From NCBI GenBank assembly GCA_002118135.1, contig BDIU01000274.1, positions 1 to 64,000 on the forward strand: a stretch of DNA of 64,000 nt. Direction: 5' to 3'. Within the stretch, counting starts at the first letter, position 1, and the number at the start of each line of letters is the position of its first letter. Source of the DNA: Trebouxia sp. TZW2008. Its lineage: Eukaryota > Chlorophyta > Trebouxiophyceae > Trebouxiales > Trebouxiaceae. The notes under the pieces were generated by a model. The model did not search any database. It had not been told where the DNA came from and saw only the letters and a list, made by a program, of their open reading frames with translations. This document shows positions 25,072-35,808 of this stretch, one piece after another. The position numbers and the translations under genes were made by a program.

Positions 25072-26289
25072 TCATGCCCGCCTCAGAACTTTGGCCCAGA
25101 AACTGTGAGCAAATCTTGCCTTTGCTGATGTTGCTGCACACTGTGTAGAAACCCCAATAGCAGAGAGTGCATTCACATCAATAAGCTGCACATAATCCCA
25201 TGCCAGGCAACTAATCCACTCACTTGAGTGACAACACAGCCTGGCTTCAACATTGCAGAAGTCAGGAACAGACACTTCACCCCCAGTTACATCAACCCAC
25301 GTATTGACTGGAAGGTCAGTGAAATTGTGCAAGGATTGCTCTGGTTGCACTGCTGATCTGACATTCCCAGGCAAACTAAGAAAAGTTGGGTGGACCCTTT
25401 CTGCTGTAACTGACATGTGCACTCGTGAGTGTGGAGCGCCTACAGCAAGATCTGTTTTCATTGTTCGCCACACAACTTGGTATTGGCCAGGAGGAACACC
25501 CTGCAGAGTACACAAATGTGTCTGCAGCTGTGCAATTGAGCCTTTTGTATTGCAGCCGCAAAAGCTTGCATGATAATTTGGCTTACGCGGAAGAAGGCGA
25601 CAAGGTCTAGCCGACGGATTCTTCTTAGCCGTAGAACACGCTCCGACATACTGTTTGGCAAGAATGCATAAAAGAGAAACATTTTATAGTCTGAAAAGCA
25701 AAGAGGTATATCCTGCATGACACATAGACAGATGACCTGATCATGTGACTGTGCACACTGCATGCTGTCTGCAGCCTCAAAGCATTGAGTTCAGCAGGGA
25801 AAACTAACATGGTCTCTTTGGAAATTGATCTCGGTCGCAATCACACGCATCCGTGATGCCGTTGCATAGTATCTCTGAATTTGGCAGAGGTTGTACTGAT
25901 GCCAAACCAAGAGCCTGTGGTGCGTAGCTTGACCAAAGCGGTGCCAAACAAGAGAGTCCCAGAAAGCTGTGTCGGTAATCAAGTCTCTGTAGCTTCTACT
26001 GCACAGTGCAAGGTTGAGCAGATCCTCCACCTGCAAACAGCTTGCAAGCCTATATATGCTGTTACAGAAGTCTCACAGCCTCAGTAATAGGTCCATATGA
26101 CGTATGCACTCCTGTGGGGACAGATCTGGGCAGGGGCGTGTGCACGGGCACCAGCACCGGCACTAACACAAAGATCCAGGCATGAGCGAAGGCACTCGTA
26201 CGCACCCTGAGGTATCGAAGTACTTTGCGCTGCACGTCGCCCGGCAGACATGCTAAAGGTTCAGACCCCGGTGTGGAGTTGCCGCACAT
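25072..26289 (-). CDS. F-box/PP2-like protein, copy A
   Basis: Exons 26289-26206, 26030-25809, 25712-25587, 25521-25072 give 293 aa, all in phase 0. The N-terminus holds an F-box (LACLPGDVQRKVLRYL then LLNLALCSRSYRDL, FWDSLVWHRFG). The C-terminal 150 residues look like a phloem-protein-2 (PP2) lectin-like domain: LQGVPPGQYQVVWR, VNTWVDVTGG, CHSSEW, LAWDYVQLID. F-box/PP2 proteins act as substrate receptors of SCF ubiquitin ligases, some binding glycans; that role is inferred. The start was chosen to match the second copy, where exon 1 has the same length class. Exon 3 is poorly conserved against copy B. Confidence 0.75.
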
Positions 26290-27246
26290 GGTCAAGTGCT
26301 TGCTGGCACGAGGTACACACAGATTCTCAGACCTTCTTTGTCCGTATGCCTCCACGGCTGGTGCCAATGTGTCTGAGTCAACCTCAGTCCGCAAAATCTG
26401 GAGTCCGCGACCACATTTGCCGTTCAAGTCGACCGGGTACGTTGGCAGCTTCCAACCAGGCTTCCCAAGTGACACATGCATCAATCATCATGCAGGCCCA
26501 GCTTGGGAGAGACCCATGTCAGCACTGTGCGTCTGAGCTGTAACGCCAACATGTGTGTTGCTGGAAGTTTTTGTGCAGATCATGTTCATTGCATCAAATG
26601 TCAAAGCCTTGCATCAAACAGAAGTCTTGCATCCTAGCAGAAGCCTAGCTGCCTGGACAAAGGTTTCGACTTGCCGATTCCGAGGCTGAAGCCGTGACAC
26701 TGTGTGCTCGGAGACGCTAGCATCATGATGAGAATCTAGCAAGCCCTCGTGTTCATTTGAAATTGTTGCAAATTGTTTGCAACTGTCTGTTCAGCCACCA
26801 GCAGTGATGCGCAGCTGTAGTTCTGTCAGTTGATGAGACACTGAAGAGGGTTAGACTGCTCTGCACAAGTTGGGCATCATCGCGGTGACGCTGGTATAAC
26901 TAATTGAGCTTCTGACTATACAAACGTGCTTCAAGCTTGCGTTTGCATTGCCAATGGATGCTTTTCACATAACACTCTTGATAGACCGTATGCTAGACGA
27001 ACTGTGAGCATCCTGACTGCAAGCTTGTCCACCACAAACCTTTGACACAACCATACAACGTAGCACTCTGTGCAAAGAAATACAGCATACACAGCAGCAA
27101 ATACGACGTGGGCTAAGCCAGTCCGAGTACAAGCGCTTGGCCCACTTTGTCCTGGTAAACCAAACACACAAGTTCAGGACAACTTTCTGGAACCGCAACT
27201 AGCAAGCAGGCACTCAGACTGATTGGTGTTTGCACAAGTGGTCCAA
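26290..27246. other. Spacer between the two F-box genes
   Basis: 957 bp. It holds the copy A promoter and the copy B 3' end by position. No exon-like segment was found. The frame upstream of copy A stays open to about 26481 with another ATG there, so a longer copy A N-terminus is possible. Confidence 0.4.
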
Positions 27247-28391
27247 TCATGACGGCCATCTTGAAACTCTTGACCAGAAGTCTTGAGCAAATGTAGCAAC
27301 TTTATTTGCTGCATTAGCTGATGCAGCAAGTGTCGATTTCTGCCCAGGCGACACTGATGGAAGGGCATTCAGGTCAACAAGTTGCACATAGTCCCATGCA
27401 AGGTGCTGTTTCCACTCCCCTGAGTGACACCAGAGCCTGGCATCAATGTTGCAGAACTCCTTGATGGTCACTTGGCCACCAGAAACGTCCATCCAATTTC
27501 CTGTGGGTAGGTTGCTCTCAAAAGCACGCAAGGGGTGTGTCGTTAGGCTGTCATCTTCCAGCTTGTTTGGGTCAGCAGGATGTACTCTGTGCGCTTTGGC
27601 TGTCATGTTTACTTCTGAGCTTGCAATGCCGATGCCACGGGCCAGCTTCTGCATGCGCCAACAAACTTCGTACTTGCCAGGAGGGACACCCTGCAGGGTG
27701 CAGCAAAGTTGCTGCCTTGTGCATGTATTTGGCTTCTGAACACATTGGGCATCATAGTAGTGATTGCATGGCTTACGCGGAAGGAAACTGAAATGTCGAG
27801 CCAGCAAACGGTGCGGAGCTCCAAGACTCGGCCAAAGGTGCTGTTAACCATGTGACTGTGCATCAAATACCTATCCCCAAGATGTGCAGCCTGTACAAAC
27901 AATAGAATACAAGTTGAACATGACTTGCATGAATGAAATAAAGTTTGACACGCAACAAATGACCAGCGATAGCAATCAGCACTGACTGACAGGGTGACAA
28001 ATGTTGCCTGCGCTGCACCTGAATGCTAATGGCTGGCACAAGTGTGCGTGACAGGCAAGCATATACAGCTTTGGCCTGTGGAACGCTGAGGTTATCAACA
28101 GACTGTATTTCTTCGGTGTGCCCAAAGCGTTTCAAGATAAGATTGCGCCACAGCGCTGGACTATTCACGAGGGCTCTGCAGTCTCGACCACACAATGCAA
28201 AATTGGCCAGGTCTTGAACCTGCAAGCAGTTTTCAAGATAAGAGGCCCTGTCAGATTAGGGGTGCACCCGGTGATGGGGCCTCAACAACAGCACCCAGTC
28301 ATACCGCGTACAGGCGCTGACATATATTTTGCTGGACATCGCTCGGCAGCTGCAGGAGGGCGCTCGACTTTGCGTCAGGTGTGCTCAACAT
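27247..28391 (-). CDS. F-box/PP2-like protein, copy B
   Basis: Exons 28391-28305, 28219-28019, 27890-27777, 27711-27247 give 288 aa, all in phase 0. Exon number, phases and boundaries match copy A, so the pair arose by tandem duplication. F-box: LLQLPSDVQQNICQRLYA then LANFALCGRDCRALV, LWRNLILKRFG. PP2-like half: LQGVPPGKYEVCWRMQ, NWMDVSGGQVTIKEFCNI, CHSGEW, LAWDYVQLVDLNALP. Both copies share a VHP segment and a final helix with W (AQDFWSRV). Function as an SCF receptor is inferred from the family. Confidence 0.8.
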
Positions 28392-29638
28392 TGCCAACGA
28401 GGCACGGAAACAGCCCTGAGCAGCTGGCCTTCATGGCTTGACGCTGCCGCACCTCACAGAAGCTGCATGCAGTTTCGCTCAGTTGCAAATCACGCCGCTT
28501 CATCTTCCTGCTGGGGTCTTTCTCACGGCTACGTTCGGCAGCATGCATGGCTTGATGTGTAGCCTGTGCAAGCCGAGTCTGACGCAGCATGATCACAAGG
28601 GAAGTCATGTATGTCGCTTGACAATGTCATGCACGCCATGACATTCATGACAGTGTCACGCATTTAACGTACATTCAGCAGGGCTTGCGGATTCAAGCGG
28701 ACCCCCGCTTTCATGCGGCTTTGCAAGGTGTTACCAGGCTACTCAGCTCGACAACATGAGACTCGTAAGAAGATCTGTTTCATTTCATTTTCCAATGAGT
28801 TGCTCGTCACCTGATACACTCAGGTATGCACAGCTATGAAAATCATCATTCAATCGTCAAGGTATAGTAATTACTGCCCAGTAGCACAAGCAAAATCTTC
28901 TGGCATGCTTGAGCCATGAGGAGTCAATCTCAAAGGCAGCGTATAAAGCTCACCATGTCGCAAGCCTTGTCTGGATGCTCTGTTGAAGCAGATGGAACGT
29001 TTGCACCTGCCGTTTATGGCTGATGAGGCTGGTCTCTGTTTGACTACACACAGCTTGAAGGTGATGATGAAATTCCGAAAGGCCAGTCACTGCTGCTATT
29101 AGCCAACAAGTCATCTTGACATCACGATGCAGAAGATGCTACAGCCCATGAGCTAGCAATCTCCAAGGCCTGATCGTGTATATGTTATTTCCCAGGCTGC
29201 CTCTACACAGACGCTCCTGCTATGACGCCTGACGACTCAGACTGTTCTGATCTACGGAACACCAAATTGCTGGTAAGGTTGCCGGTCATGACATGTTGCA
29301 GGCAGAGGCTGATGATTGCCGCCGCATTTTTGCTCTGTTGTGACTGTGTCTCTGAGATGTGCAGCCACGGCGTTTCCAATGAGACAGTGATGCTTGCTTC
29401 ATGTCCTGGTGGCAACACCGATGTACCAGCATGTGTCTACATGGTGCTGATTCCTGGCTGCTGCATGTTGGTGCTGAACAGCTAAAGATCTCCTCCAAGC
29501 AAAGTAGGTGTCACTTTGAGCTCTGCCAGAGTGCACATTTTACTGACTCTTGGAGACTGCAGCTGAATGCAAAAAAAGGCAGGATGAGCGCTGGCATGGT
29601 ACTTCTTCCGTCTTCAGGATTTGCTGTAGCTGATACTA
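28392..29638. other. Noncoding stretch with a decayed copy of the oxidase 3' end
   Basis: 1.25 kb with no supported exon. At about 29446-29481 the sequence GTGCTGATTCCTGGCTGCTGC and its continuation resembles 29650-29683, the last codons of the oxidase gene. This is therefore a downstream partial copy. Confidence 0.5.
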
Positions 29639-32600
29639 CTACATTTTGCTGATTCCTGGGTACTGCATATTGGTGCCGAAGGGCAGTATCAGTGCTGGGG
29701 TGATGCTTTGCAGGCTGGTGCAGCCAGCTAGCTGCATGGCCAGCAGCAGTTCCCTCTTCAGCATCTGCAATACCTTGCTCACCCCTGCCTCACCCTGCAA
29801 TGCTAGCCCATACAAGATAGGGCGGCCCAGCATCACAGCATCTGCTCCAAGTGCAATGGCCTGCACAAGCAGCAGATCACAAGTGACCCAGCCATTCATT
29901 CACTCACTATGTGTTTGTGCAGTACTCAGAGTGTTTATGAGGCTATCTTGTGTTTTTCCCCCGCTACCCTTCCAGGGCCAGCCTGTACAGCATGGGCAAT
30001 CTCAGCATGACTGCATCTGCCCCAAGTGAAATAGCCTGCATCAGCACCACATCAGTATTACCTCAGTCGTTCACTTATGCAGGCATTGTTGCGTTTGCTC
30101 ATCCATGGGACTACGTCCCATTGACAGCTTGACTCCGTTGTGTTGCACCTGACTCAACCCTGCCTTGCCCTGCAGAGCCAGCATTCACAGCACATTCCAA
30201 CATCACTGCATCTCCCTCAAGTGCATTGGCTTGCACAGCACAAGATGAGCATTTGTTTGACTTTGTGATTGGCTCATGGACTCCTGCTGACTCACCCCCC
30301 TGAACACTGCACATTGCTACAATATTAGATTTCATACTTTTCACTTACAAAGCAGTTTCTACTCGCTTTGCTGCAGTGCGCATTCCACCATTGCAATTGA
30401 AGATGCAAAACAAGGTGCGTTGAGATGGTGCTGAACAGTGGCTGTGCATGCAACTCATGACGTTATGAGGCAACAGCAGCAGCATTCATACTGACTACTT
30501 GAGACTGGCGCAGACTAAGTGAGAAACAGTATCAGTTGCATACAGAGCTTGCTGGTATGCATTGCAAGACCAGCACTACAGTCTGCGTGATGAACAACAT
30601 CCTACGTGATGAATCAATCCAATTATACCTTCAGGACATCAGTGCCTCTTCTGATGCCGCCATCCATGAGCAGTGGAAGCCTATGCCCAATGGCGGCTCT
30701 GATAGGGCCAATCATATCTAGGGTTGCAGGGGAGTAGTCTAACTGCCGTCCACCATGATTTGAGACAACAATGCCGTCCACTCCTGTCTCCACAGCTTTC
30801 CTTGCATCCTCTGGTGATAACACACCCTGCGGCGCAATTACAAAAGTTGATGGAATACCACAATGCCGTCTACCTCCGTCTCTGCCGCTTTCCTTGCATG
30901 TTCTGGTGACCAAACAGCAGCAGAATTATGTAGATAAATGCATGACCTGTCATCAATGCAGCAAGATACATTCAAGTGTGCTACACTGACTAAAGCTTGG
31001 CTGGCTTTGCTCAGAAACATCGGCGGTGCCTCTTCTCCCTGGCTGGCATACATGCTACTGTCTGCAAAACAACAGCAACACTGACTCTTTGCATTGGTGC
31101 AAGCAACCCCGATCATGCAGGAAGCCGCGAGATTCAGCAAACTTGCTGTTTTGCTTGCCTGTCTCCACTGCTTTCCGTGCGTCTTGTGGTGACATTGCAC
31201 CCTGCAGCAGCATTGCTGGTGATGCAAACATGACATGCTCTGTCCCATCTTCTTTCTGATCTCAAGACGCAGCAAATCAAAGCATGTCCAAATGCCAGGT
31301 TGAAAGAGATTACGAACGAACACGTATGCTGTTGTCTGCCAATTGCAAAAAGGTACAGTACTGCAGTTGTGTTGTGGCAATGCCAGCATTCCACAGATTG
31401 TCAGAGGATGCAAATCAGATCAGCTTGCTGACCTTGACAAGGCAAGATAGGTTTGTCACCTCTCTCACATCATTTGACAGCCTCCCAGGCCAGCCGGGGA
31501 AGTTTAAGAAGGCAGATCATTACATCTGTATGTACCCAGTCGCTGACTTCCCCAGCCTGCTCAGTAAGCTTGTTTGCTGGAACAAACAATGAGTGCATGA
31601 ATGAGAGAGCGCAATCACTCACCTTGACAAATACAGGTAGGTCAGACGCTTCCCTCATCCATTTGGCAACCGCCAGGTCAAGCTTACATGAATCAGTAAG
31701 CATGACATAGGCCAAGCTCTGGTCTATGATTATCCTGACAAAGATACTTGACTAACCTTGACAAATACAGGTAGGTCAGTCACATCCCGCACCCATTTGA
31801 CAAACTCCTAGGCTAAGCTCATATACATGACTCATGTTGACACAGACAGATAGATCAGTCGCGTCCCTGATCTAGTTGACAGATCGATGACTCACCTTGA
31901 CAAATACAGGTAGGTCAGTCACGTCCCGCATCCATTTGACAAACTCCCAGGTCAAGGATGCATCCACTTCCTCCTGGAAGATCCTGACAATGTGTGAGGA
32001 GCTGTTTCCCTTGGTTTTGCCCTTTTCTAGACCTCGTAGATTGCTGATTTCCATGCCAGGAGGTAAAGAGAATCTGCAGTTGGAAACACCTGGTAAATCA
32101 CTGAACATCCCTGTGGTGAAACAAGTAAGTGGTGACAGGTGGGTATGGAGTTTTCTAGACCTTGTAGATTGCTGATCTCCACACCAGGAGGCAAAGAGAT
32201 CCTGCGTATGGAAGCTGGAGGTGAAACTCTCTCCTTGTTAGTGTGTGCAAACAAAAAAACAAAGTAGTAAAAGGGTCTGCAGAACTCATTTCTGATCAAA
32301 TCAAACAAGGTCTTGGTATCCTATAATCCTGACCCTGTTGCATATGAGAGCTCAGTCTTGTCGCAGCTAGAGCTGTATCTTGCTTTCTGAAAGCAGACTT
32401 TCAGGTGCCGTCAGGCGCAGGGCAGATTTGCGCAGAGAAGAAATCGATCTGTGTGATTGTTTGTTTGTGCCCTAGGATGTGAATTGCAAACAAGTCATGC
32501 CTCAGCTATAGAGTCGAGTGGAGTGAATTTGCAGTCTGTGTGTTTCCATTAACCCTGCTGACCTCTCAGACATACAGGGCAGTTGTCGCCAAGGGCAGAG

Positions 32601-35349
32601 AAAGGCTGTACTAAGTAGGTGCATGCCACATTTCACTACCATGGAGCACGCTCTTCTTTCATGATGACAGGCTCAGCAGGCTTGGCTAGGTTCACTGGAG
32701 CAGTCGATGGTGTCATGGTGTCAAACCATTTTGGTCCTGCACTGACTTAATCATTTGGATTGAATATGGGAAGAATTTGCTTTGGAAGGTGTCCGTTTGC
32801 ATGCATGCAGGCTGATATGTGGCCAGCACACTGTAAGAGCCTAAGCAACATCAGCAGCATGATTGTGACCCTGACCCCTGCAGCCTGTCATGCTACACTA
32901 CTCATGCTACTCATGTTCATGCCACTGTATAGCTTGACATTGTCTGCTCCCCGTTGAGCCTCTGAGACACTAACGATAACTGATTGATTGACCGATCAAT
33001 TGTTACACACCAAGGCTGACACTACCAGCACCTCTGAAATCTTTCACACATCTTAGCATATGCAGCATTGTGCATGTGGTGATTCTGACTGCTGATCTCA
33101 CTTGTTGCGCTCATCTGCTACTCTGTTGCCCAGCCGCGGGGCGTCTACAGTGACCATGAACCCAGCATAGCCAGCCTTCTGAGCTCCTGCAATGCAAAAA
33201 CGTTTTTGTACCCATGCCTGGCCGCATAAATGTCTTCTGACGTCTTTTGACGGCAACGTGCTATTGCTCATTTTGGGCTGCATACAGTTGATAATCTGAC
33301 ACACCTTGACAGGCAGTGTGCAGATGGCTGTGCCTGGCGCCAAGTATGTTCAGCACAGTCACAGGGCAAGCAGAGTTGAATGCCAAAGACAAAGCGGCTG
33401 CAGGGGTTTGCATAATGGGGGGGGAGGGGGGGGGNNNNNNNNNNNNNNNNNNNNTGTGGGGTGGGGCTGGGGGAGAGGGGGAAAAGGAGAGTGGAGGTGG
33501 AAGGGCATGTGTAGAGGGACAAGAACAGGAGGGAGCAAGGGAGGATTGGGGGAAGAGGCAGCAGGAGGAGGAGGGGGGGGGGGGGGAGGGGGAGGGGAGG
33601 GGGGGNNGCAGGGGACGGGCAGGTAGGGTTGCAATGATGCCCGCATACGCAAAAGCTGCTCACTTTGTATGAGCTTCTGGCAGAAGTTGCGGTCCTTAAT
33701 GACATACAGCTGGAACAGCTGTAATGGAGAGCCCTGGCCTGCCTCTGCCACATCCTCCAGAGACTGTGTTGACATGGTTGAAAGCACCTATATACCAAGG
33801 TGAGCATGAGAGACTGTGATGACATTGTTAAAGGTATCTGCAAGCCAACATAAGCATTGTGGCTGCTCCTGACCAGGGAATACTAGCAGCTGGAAACAAG
33901 TGAGACCGACAGGCATGCCATAATGCCTGCAGAGCCCTTGGCAGACAGTCTTTTGTTGAACTTGACAGTGGTTGGTGCTCCCTCAATCACTGGACTGGTC
34001 TGCTGAGGAGCTGTTGTAGCTGGTCATGCAATCAAAACACTGAAGCGTTCTCTGCTTTGTGATAAGAGTGCAATATCAAGAAAGTGTTTGAGCTGCACAC
34101 TCCATGCCTGCATGCTTGCTTGATGGACATTTTCATGCATGCATGCATGCATGCATGGCCTCAGGCGCTGCTCAGCAAGGCATGTCATTCAAGGCAAAAT
34201 ACAATTGGGGCCAACAGCTGACAGACTACAAACAATCCATGCTCATGCCTGTATGGCTCCATGCACATGCAGTCTCCAGACAGCTGACATCAGCACCATG
34301 CTAGTTCCCTGCTTGGCTGCATGCACCTTTAGCAGACAGCTGCAGTATAGATGCAGAGTAAAGCTGCACACAGCTGGAAGGTCAGCACAGGTGATGCCAG
34401 ATGCCATGCATGAAGTCTGAGAGTCAATGGTCACTCAGGCGTGAGAGCATCTGAGGCACAGCCCACACCTAAGCTGATGCAGCTGCACTTTGGCACACAA
34501 TGCCTAAGTGCATGGCAAATACCATTGCAGTGCCTTCTTTGGCACAGGCTCTGGCAACAGCTAGTTCCCCTTCATCATGAGCTAGTTTCTGCTGGGACAT
34601 TGGGGCAACAATGATGGGCATGCTCAACTTGTGGCCTGCATACAGTGTGTGGCAAGGGCTTGCGTCATTGGTGCTTGCTTTTCACATGAGCTGAGGCATG
34701 CAGCAGAGGTTTGCCATGGTCAAAAGACTCATTGCAGACAAGTTTGAGGCGTGCTGAAAGCATAACCAAAGCAATAAGCAGCAAATGTGGCGTCAAGCTC
34801 AATTGCATTGAGCCATTTGTGTGTAGTGGGATGTTTATGTGACACATGCTGTCAGAGAGCAGCCTGTGCCTGTTCAAGGTACAAAGATGCGATACTGATG
34901 AACATGCTCAGGGCACACCAAAGCCAAATCTTCACATGCAGAAGCTGCCCTTTTTCAGATTGCTGAGGGTGTTCAGCTCACCTAGCAAATGATAAGTCAT
35001 ATCGCAGTGGGACACGTCCACCATATATCTCGGCAACAAGCGGTAGCGACCGTAGACGGCGCGATTGTCCCGAACTGTGCTTTCCGTGTCTGCCCCGCCA
35101 GCATAATAGTCATATACCTGCGATGGCATGCATGTCGAACTGAGCGTGGCAGAATCGTTTAAGAAGCAGCAAAGCGCGTCCGCTGCAACGCAAAGTAGCT
35201 CTTCTAGATTGCGCAACCAGCATGCAGGTCCATGACCCAAAACTCACAGGCTTTTTTAGCTTGCCCTTTGCAAGGGCTTCGACCTCTTCTAAATCGTAAA
35301 ACTCGTCATGCGAACCACCCATAGAGGAGGGTCCGAGATTGGTGGACAT
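29639..35349 (-). CDS. GOX: FMN-dependent (S)-2-hydroxyacid oxidase, glycolate oxidase type
   Basis: Exons 35349-35248, 35117-34982, 34635-34523, 33787-33664, 33186-33102, 32073-31896, 30826-30629, 29860-29639 give 385 aa, all phases consistent. Visible signatures: [18 protein letters not shown] near the start, [39 protein letters not shown] (FMN-binding Lys), [12 protein letters not shown] (catalytic His and Arg), [13 protein letters not shown] and [10 protein letters not shown]. The protein ends in SKM, a variant of the peroxisomal PTS1 tripeptide, which supports a peroxisomal, photorespiratory or lactate-oxidising role; the true substrate cannot be told from sequence. Introns 3 to 7 are full of decayed copies of the adjoining exon edges. 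A scaffold gap lies in intron 4. Confidence 0.93.
29973..30250 (-). repeat. Two decayed copies of the oxidase exon 8 start
   Basis: Copies at about 29973-30055 and 30150-30250 resemble 29793-29881, the start of exon 8 with its acceptor. Shared landmarks on the plus strand are CTGC(A)TCTGC, CAAGTG and (G/T)GCCTGCA or TTGCACAGCA. Confidence 0.75.
30859..31215 (-). repeat. Two decayed copies of the oxidase exon 7 start
   Basis: Copies at about 30859-30918 and 31154-31215 resemble 30770-30830. They share CAATGCCGTC, TGTCTCCAC, GCTTTCC and TGGTGA. The second keeps a CTGCAG-like acceptor. Confidence 0.75.
31431..31890 (-). repeat. Four copies of the oxidase exon 6 end and donor
   Basis: Segments at about 31431-31500, 31612-31685, 31748-31820 and 31828-31890 resemble the real exon 6 end at 31890-31955. 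The shared plus-strand core is ACCTTGACAAATACAGGTAGGTC, shortened here to its common part ACAAATACAGGTAGGTCAG. At least two retain a CAAGGTGAG or CAAGGTTAG 5' splice site. Confidence 0.85.
32150..32214 (-). repeat. Copy of the oxidase exon 6 start
   Basis: It closely matches 32028-32092 (TTTTCTAGACCTCGTAGATT against TTTTCTAGACCTTGTAGATT). The acceptor CTGCAG has become a CGCAG-like site in the copy. Confidence 0.85.
33415..33607 (+). repeat. G-rich low-complexity tract flanking an assembly gap
   Basis: A purine-only, mostly G tract in oxidase intron 4. It contains 20 N at 33435-33454 and two N at 33606-33607. Repeated GGGG runs could form G-quadruplexes, which may explain the failed sequencing. 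Any open frames here are artefacts. Confidence 0.9.
33810..33860 (-). repeat. Copy of the oxidase exon 4 start
   Basis: GAGACTGTGATGACATTGTT and the bases after it resemble GAGACTGTGTTGACATGGTT at 33761-33780, the beginning of exon 4, with the tract running into intron 3. Confidence 0.65.
34134..34157 (+). repeat. ATGC tetranucleotide repeat
   Basis: Six uninterrupted ATGC units in oxidase intron 3. Confidence 0.9.
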
Positions 35350-35808
35350 GGTCGCAGCTCGACGAGCGCAGCTGCAACGCCGTGCTTCACAACCCCGAAA
35401 GCACAAGCGATCGACTCAAGAAAGTTTAAACTTTAGACAAGTTGAGAGAAGCTGGAGGCACAACTTACTGTAAATCGCACGTTCGCGCACACAGCAGGCG
35501 ATGCTAAGCAACTGCAGTCTGGTGCACGCACCCTCGTGTTGCGAACAGAGTTGAGCTCGGCAGCTTTGACCAAAACGTTTACGGGAAACAGATTTTGTCG
35601 AAAGCACTTCGTTCGTCTTGCAAGGACGTCGCGAAGTCCTGCTCCTCTTCTTCGCGACTTTAAGCGGATTAGAAACTTGTCCATGAGGTTCAAGGTTCAC
35701 AGGTGCAGCGCTCCATGGCGTACTGAGCTTCTGGCTAAAGTTGTAATCCAAGGGTGTTCTCACTGGACGAAGTCAGATCCATACGCTTCAGGCGGCGGCC
35801 TGCGACTC
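35350..35808. promoter_or_regulatory. Shared head-to-head promoter region (oxidase / sigma factor)
   Basis: 459 bp between two divergent start codons. The frame upstream of the sigma-factor ATG is open to about 35536, so a longer N-terminus is possible. No defined motif. Confidence 0.5.

Noticed and set aside
33268..33843. Long open frames on both strands around the G-rich tract
   Set aside because: They run through N bases and simple sequence, and contain a true oxidase exon (33787-33664) only in one frame; the rest is low complexity.
34104..34420. Plus-strand open frames over the ATGC repeat
   Set aside because: Repeat-driven frame within an oxidase intron, no domain, no start context.
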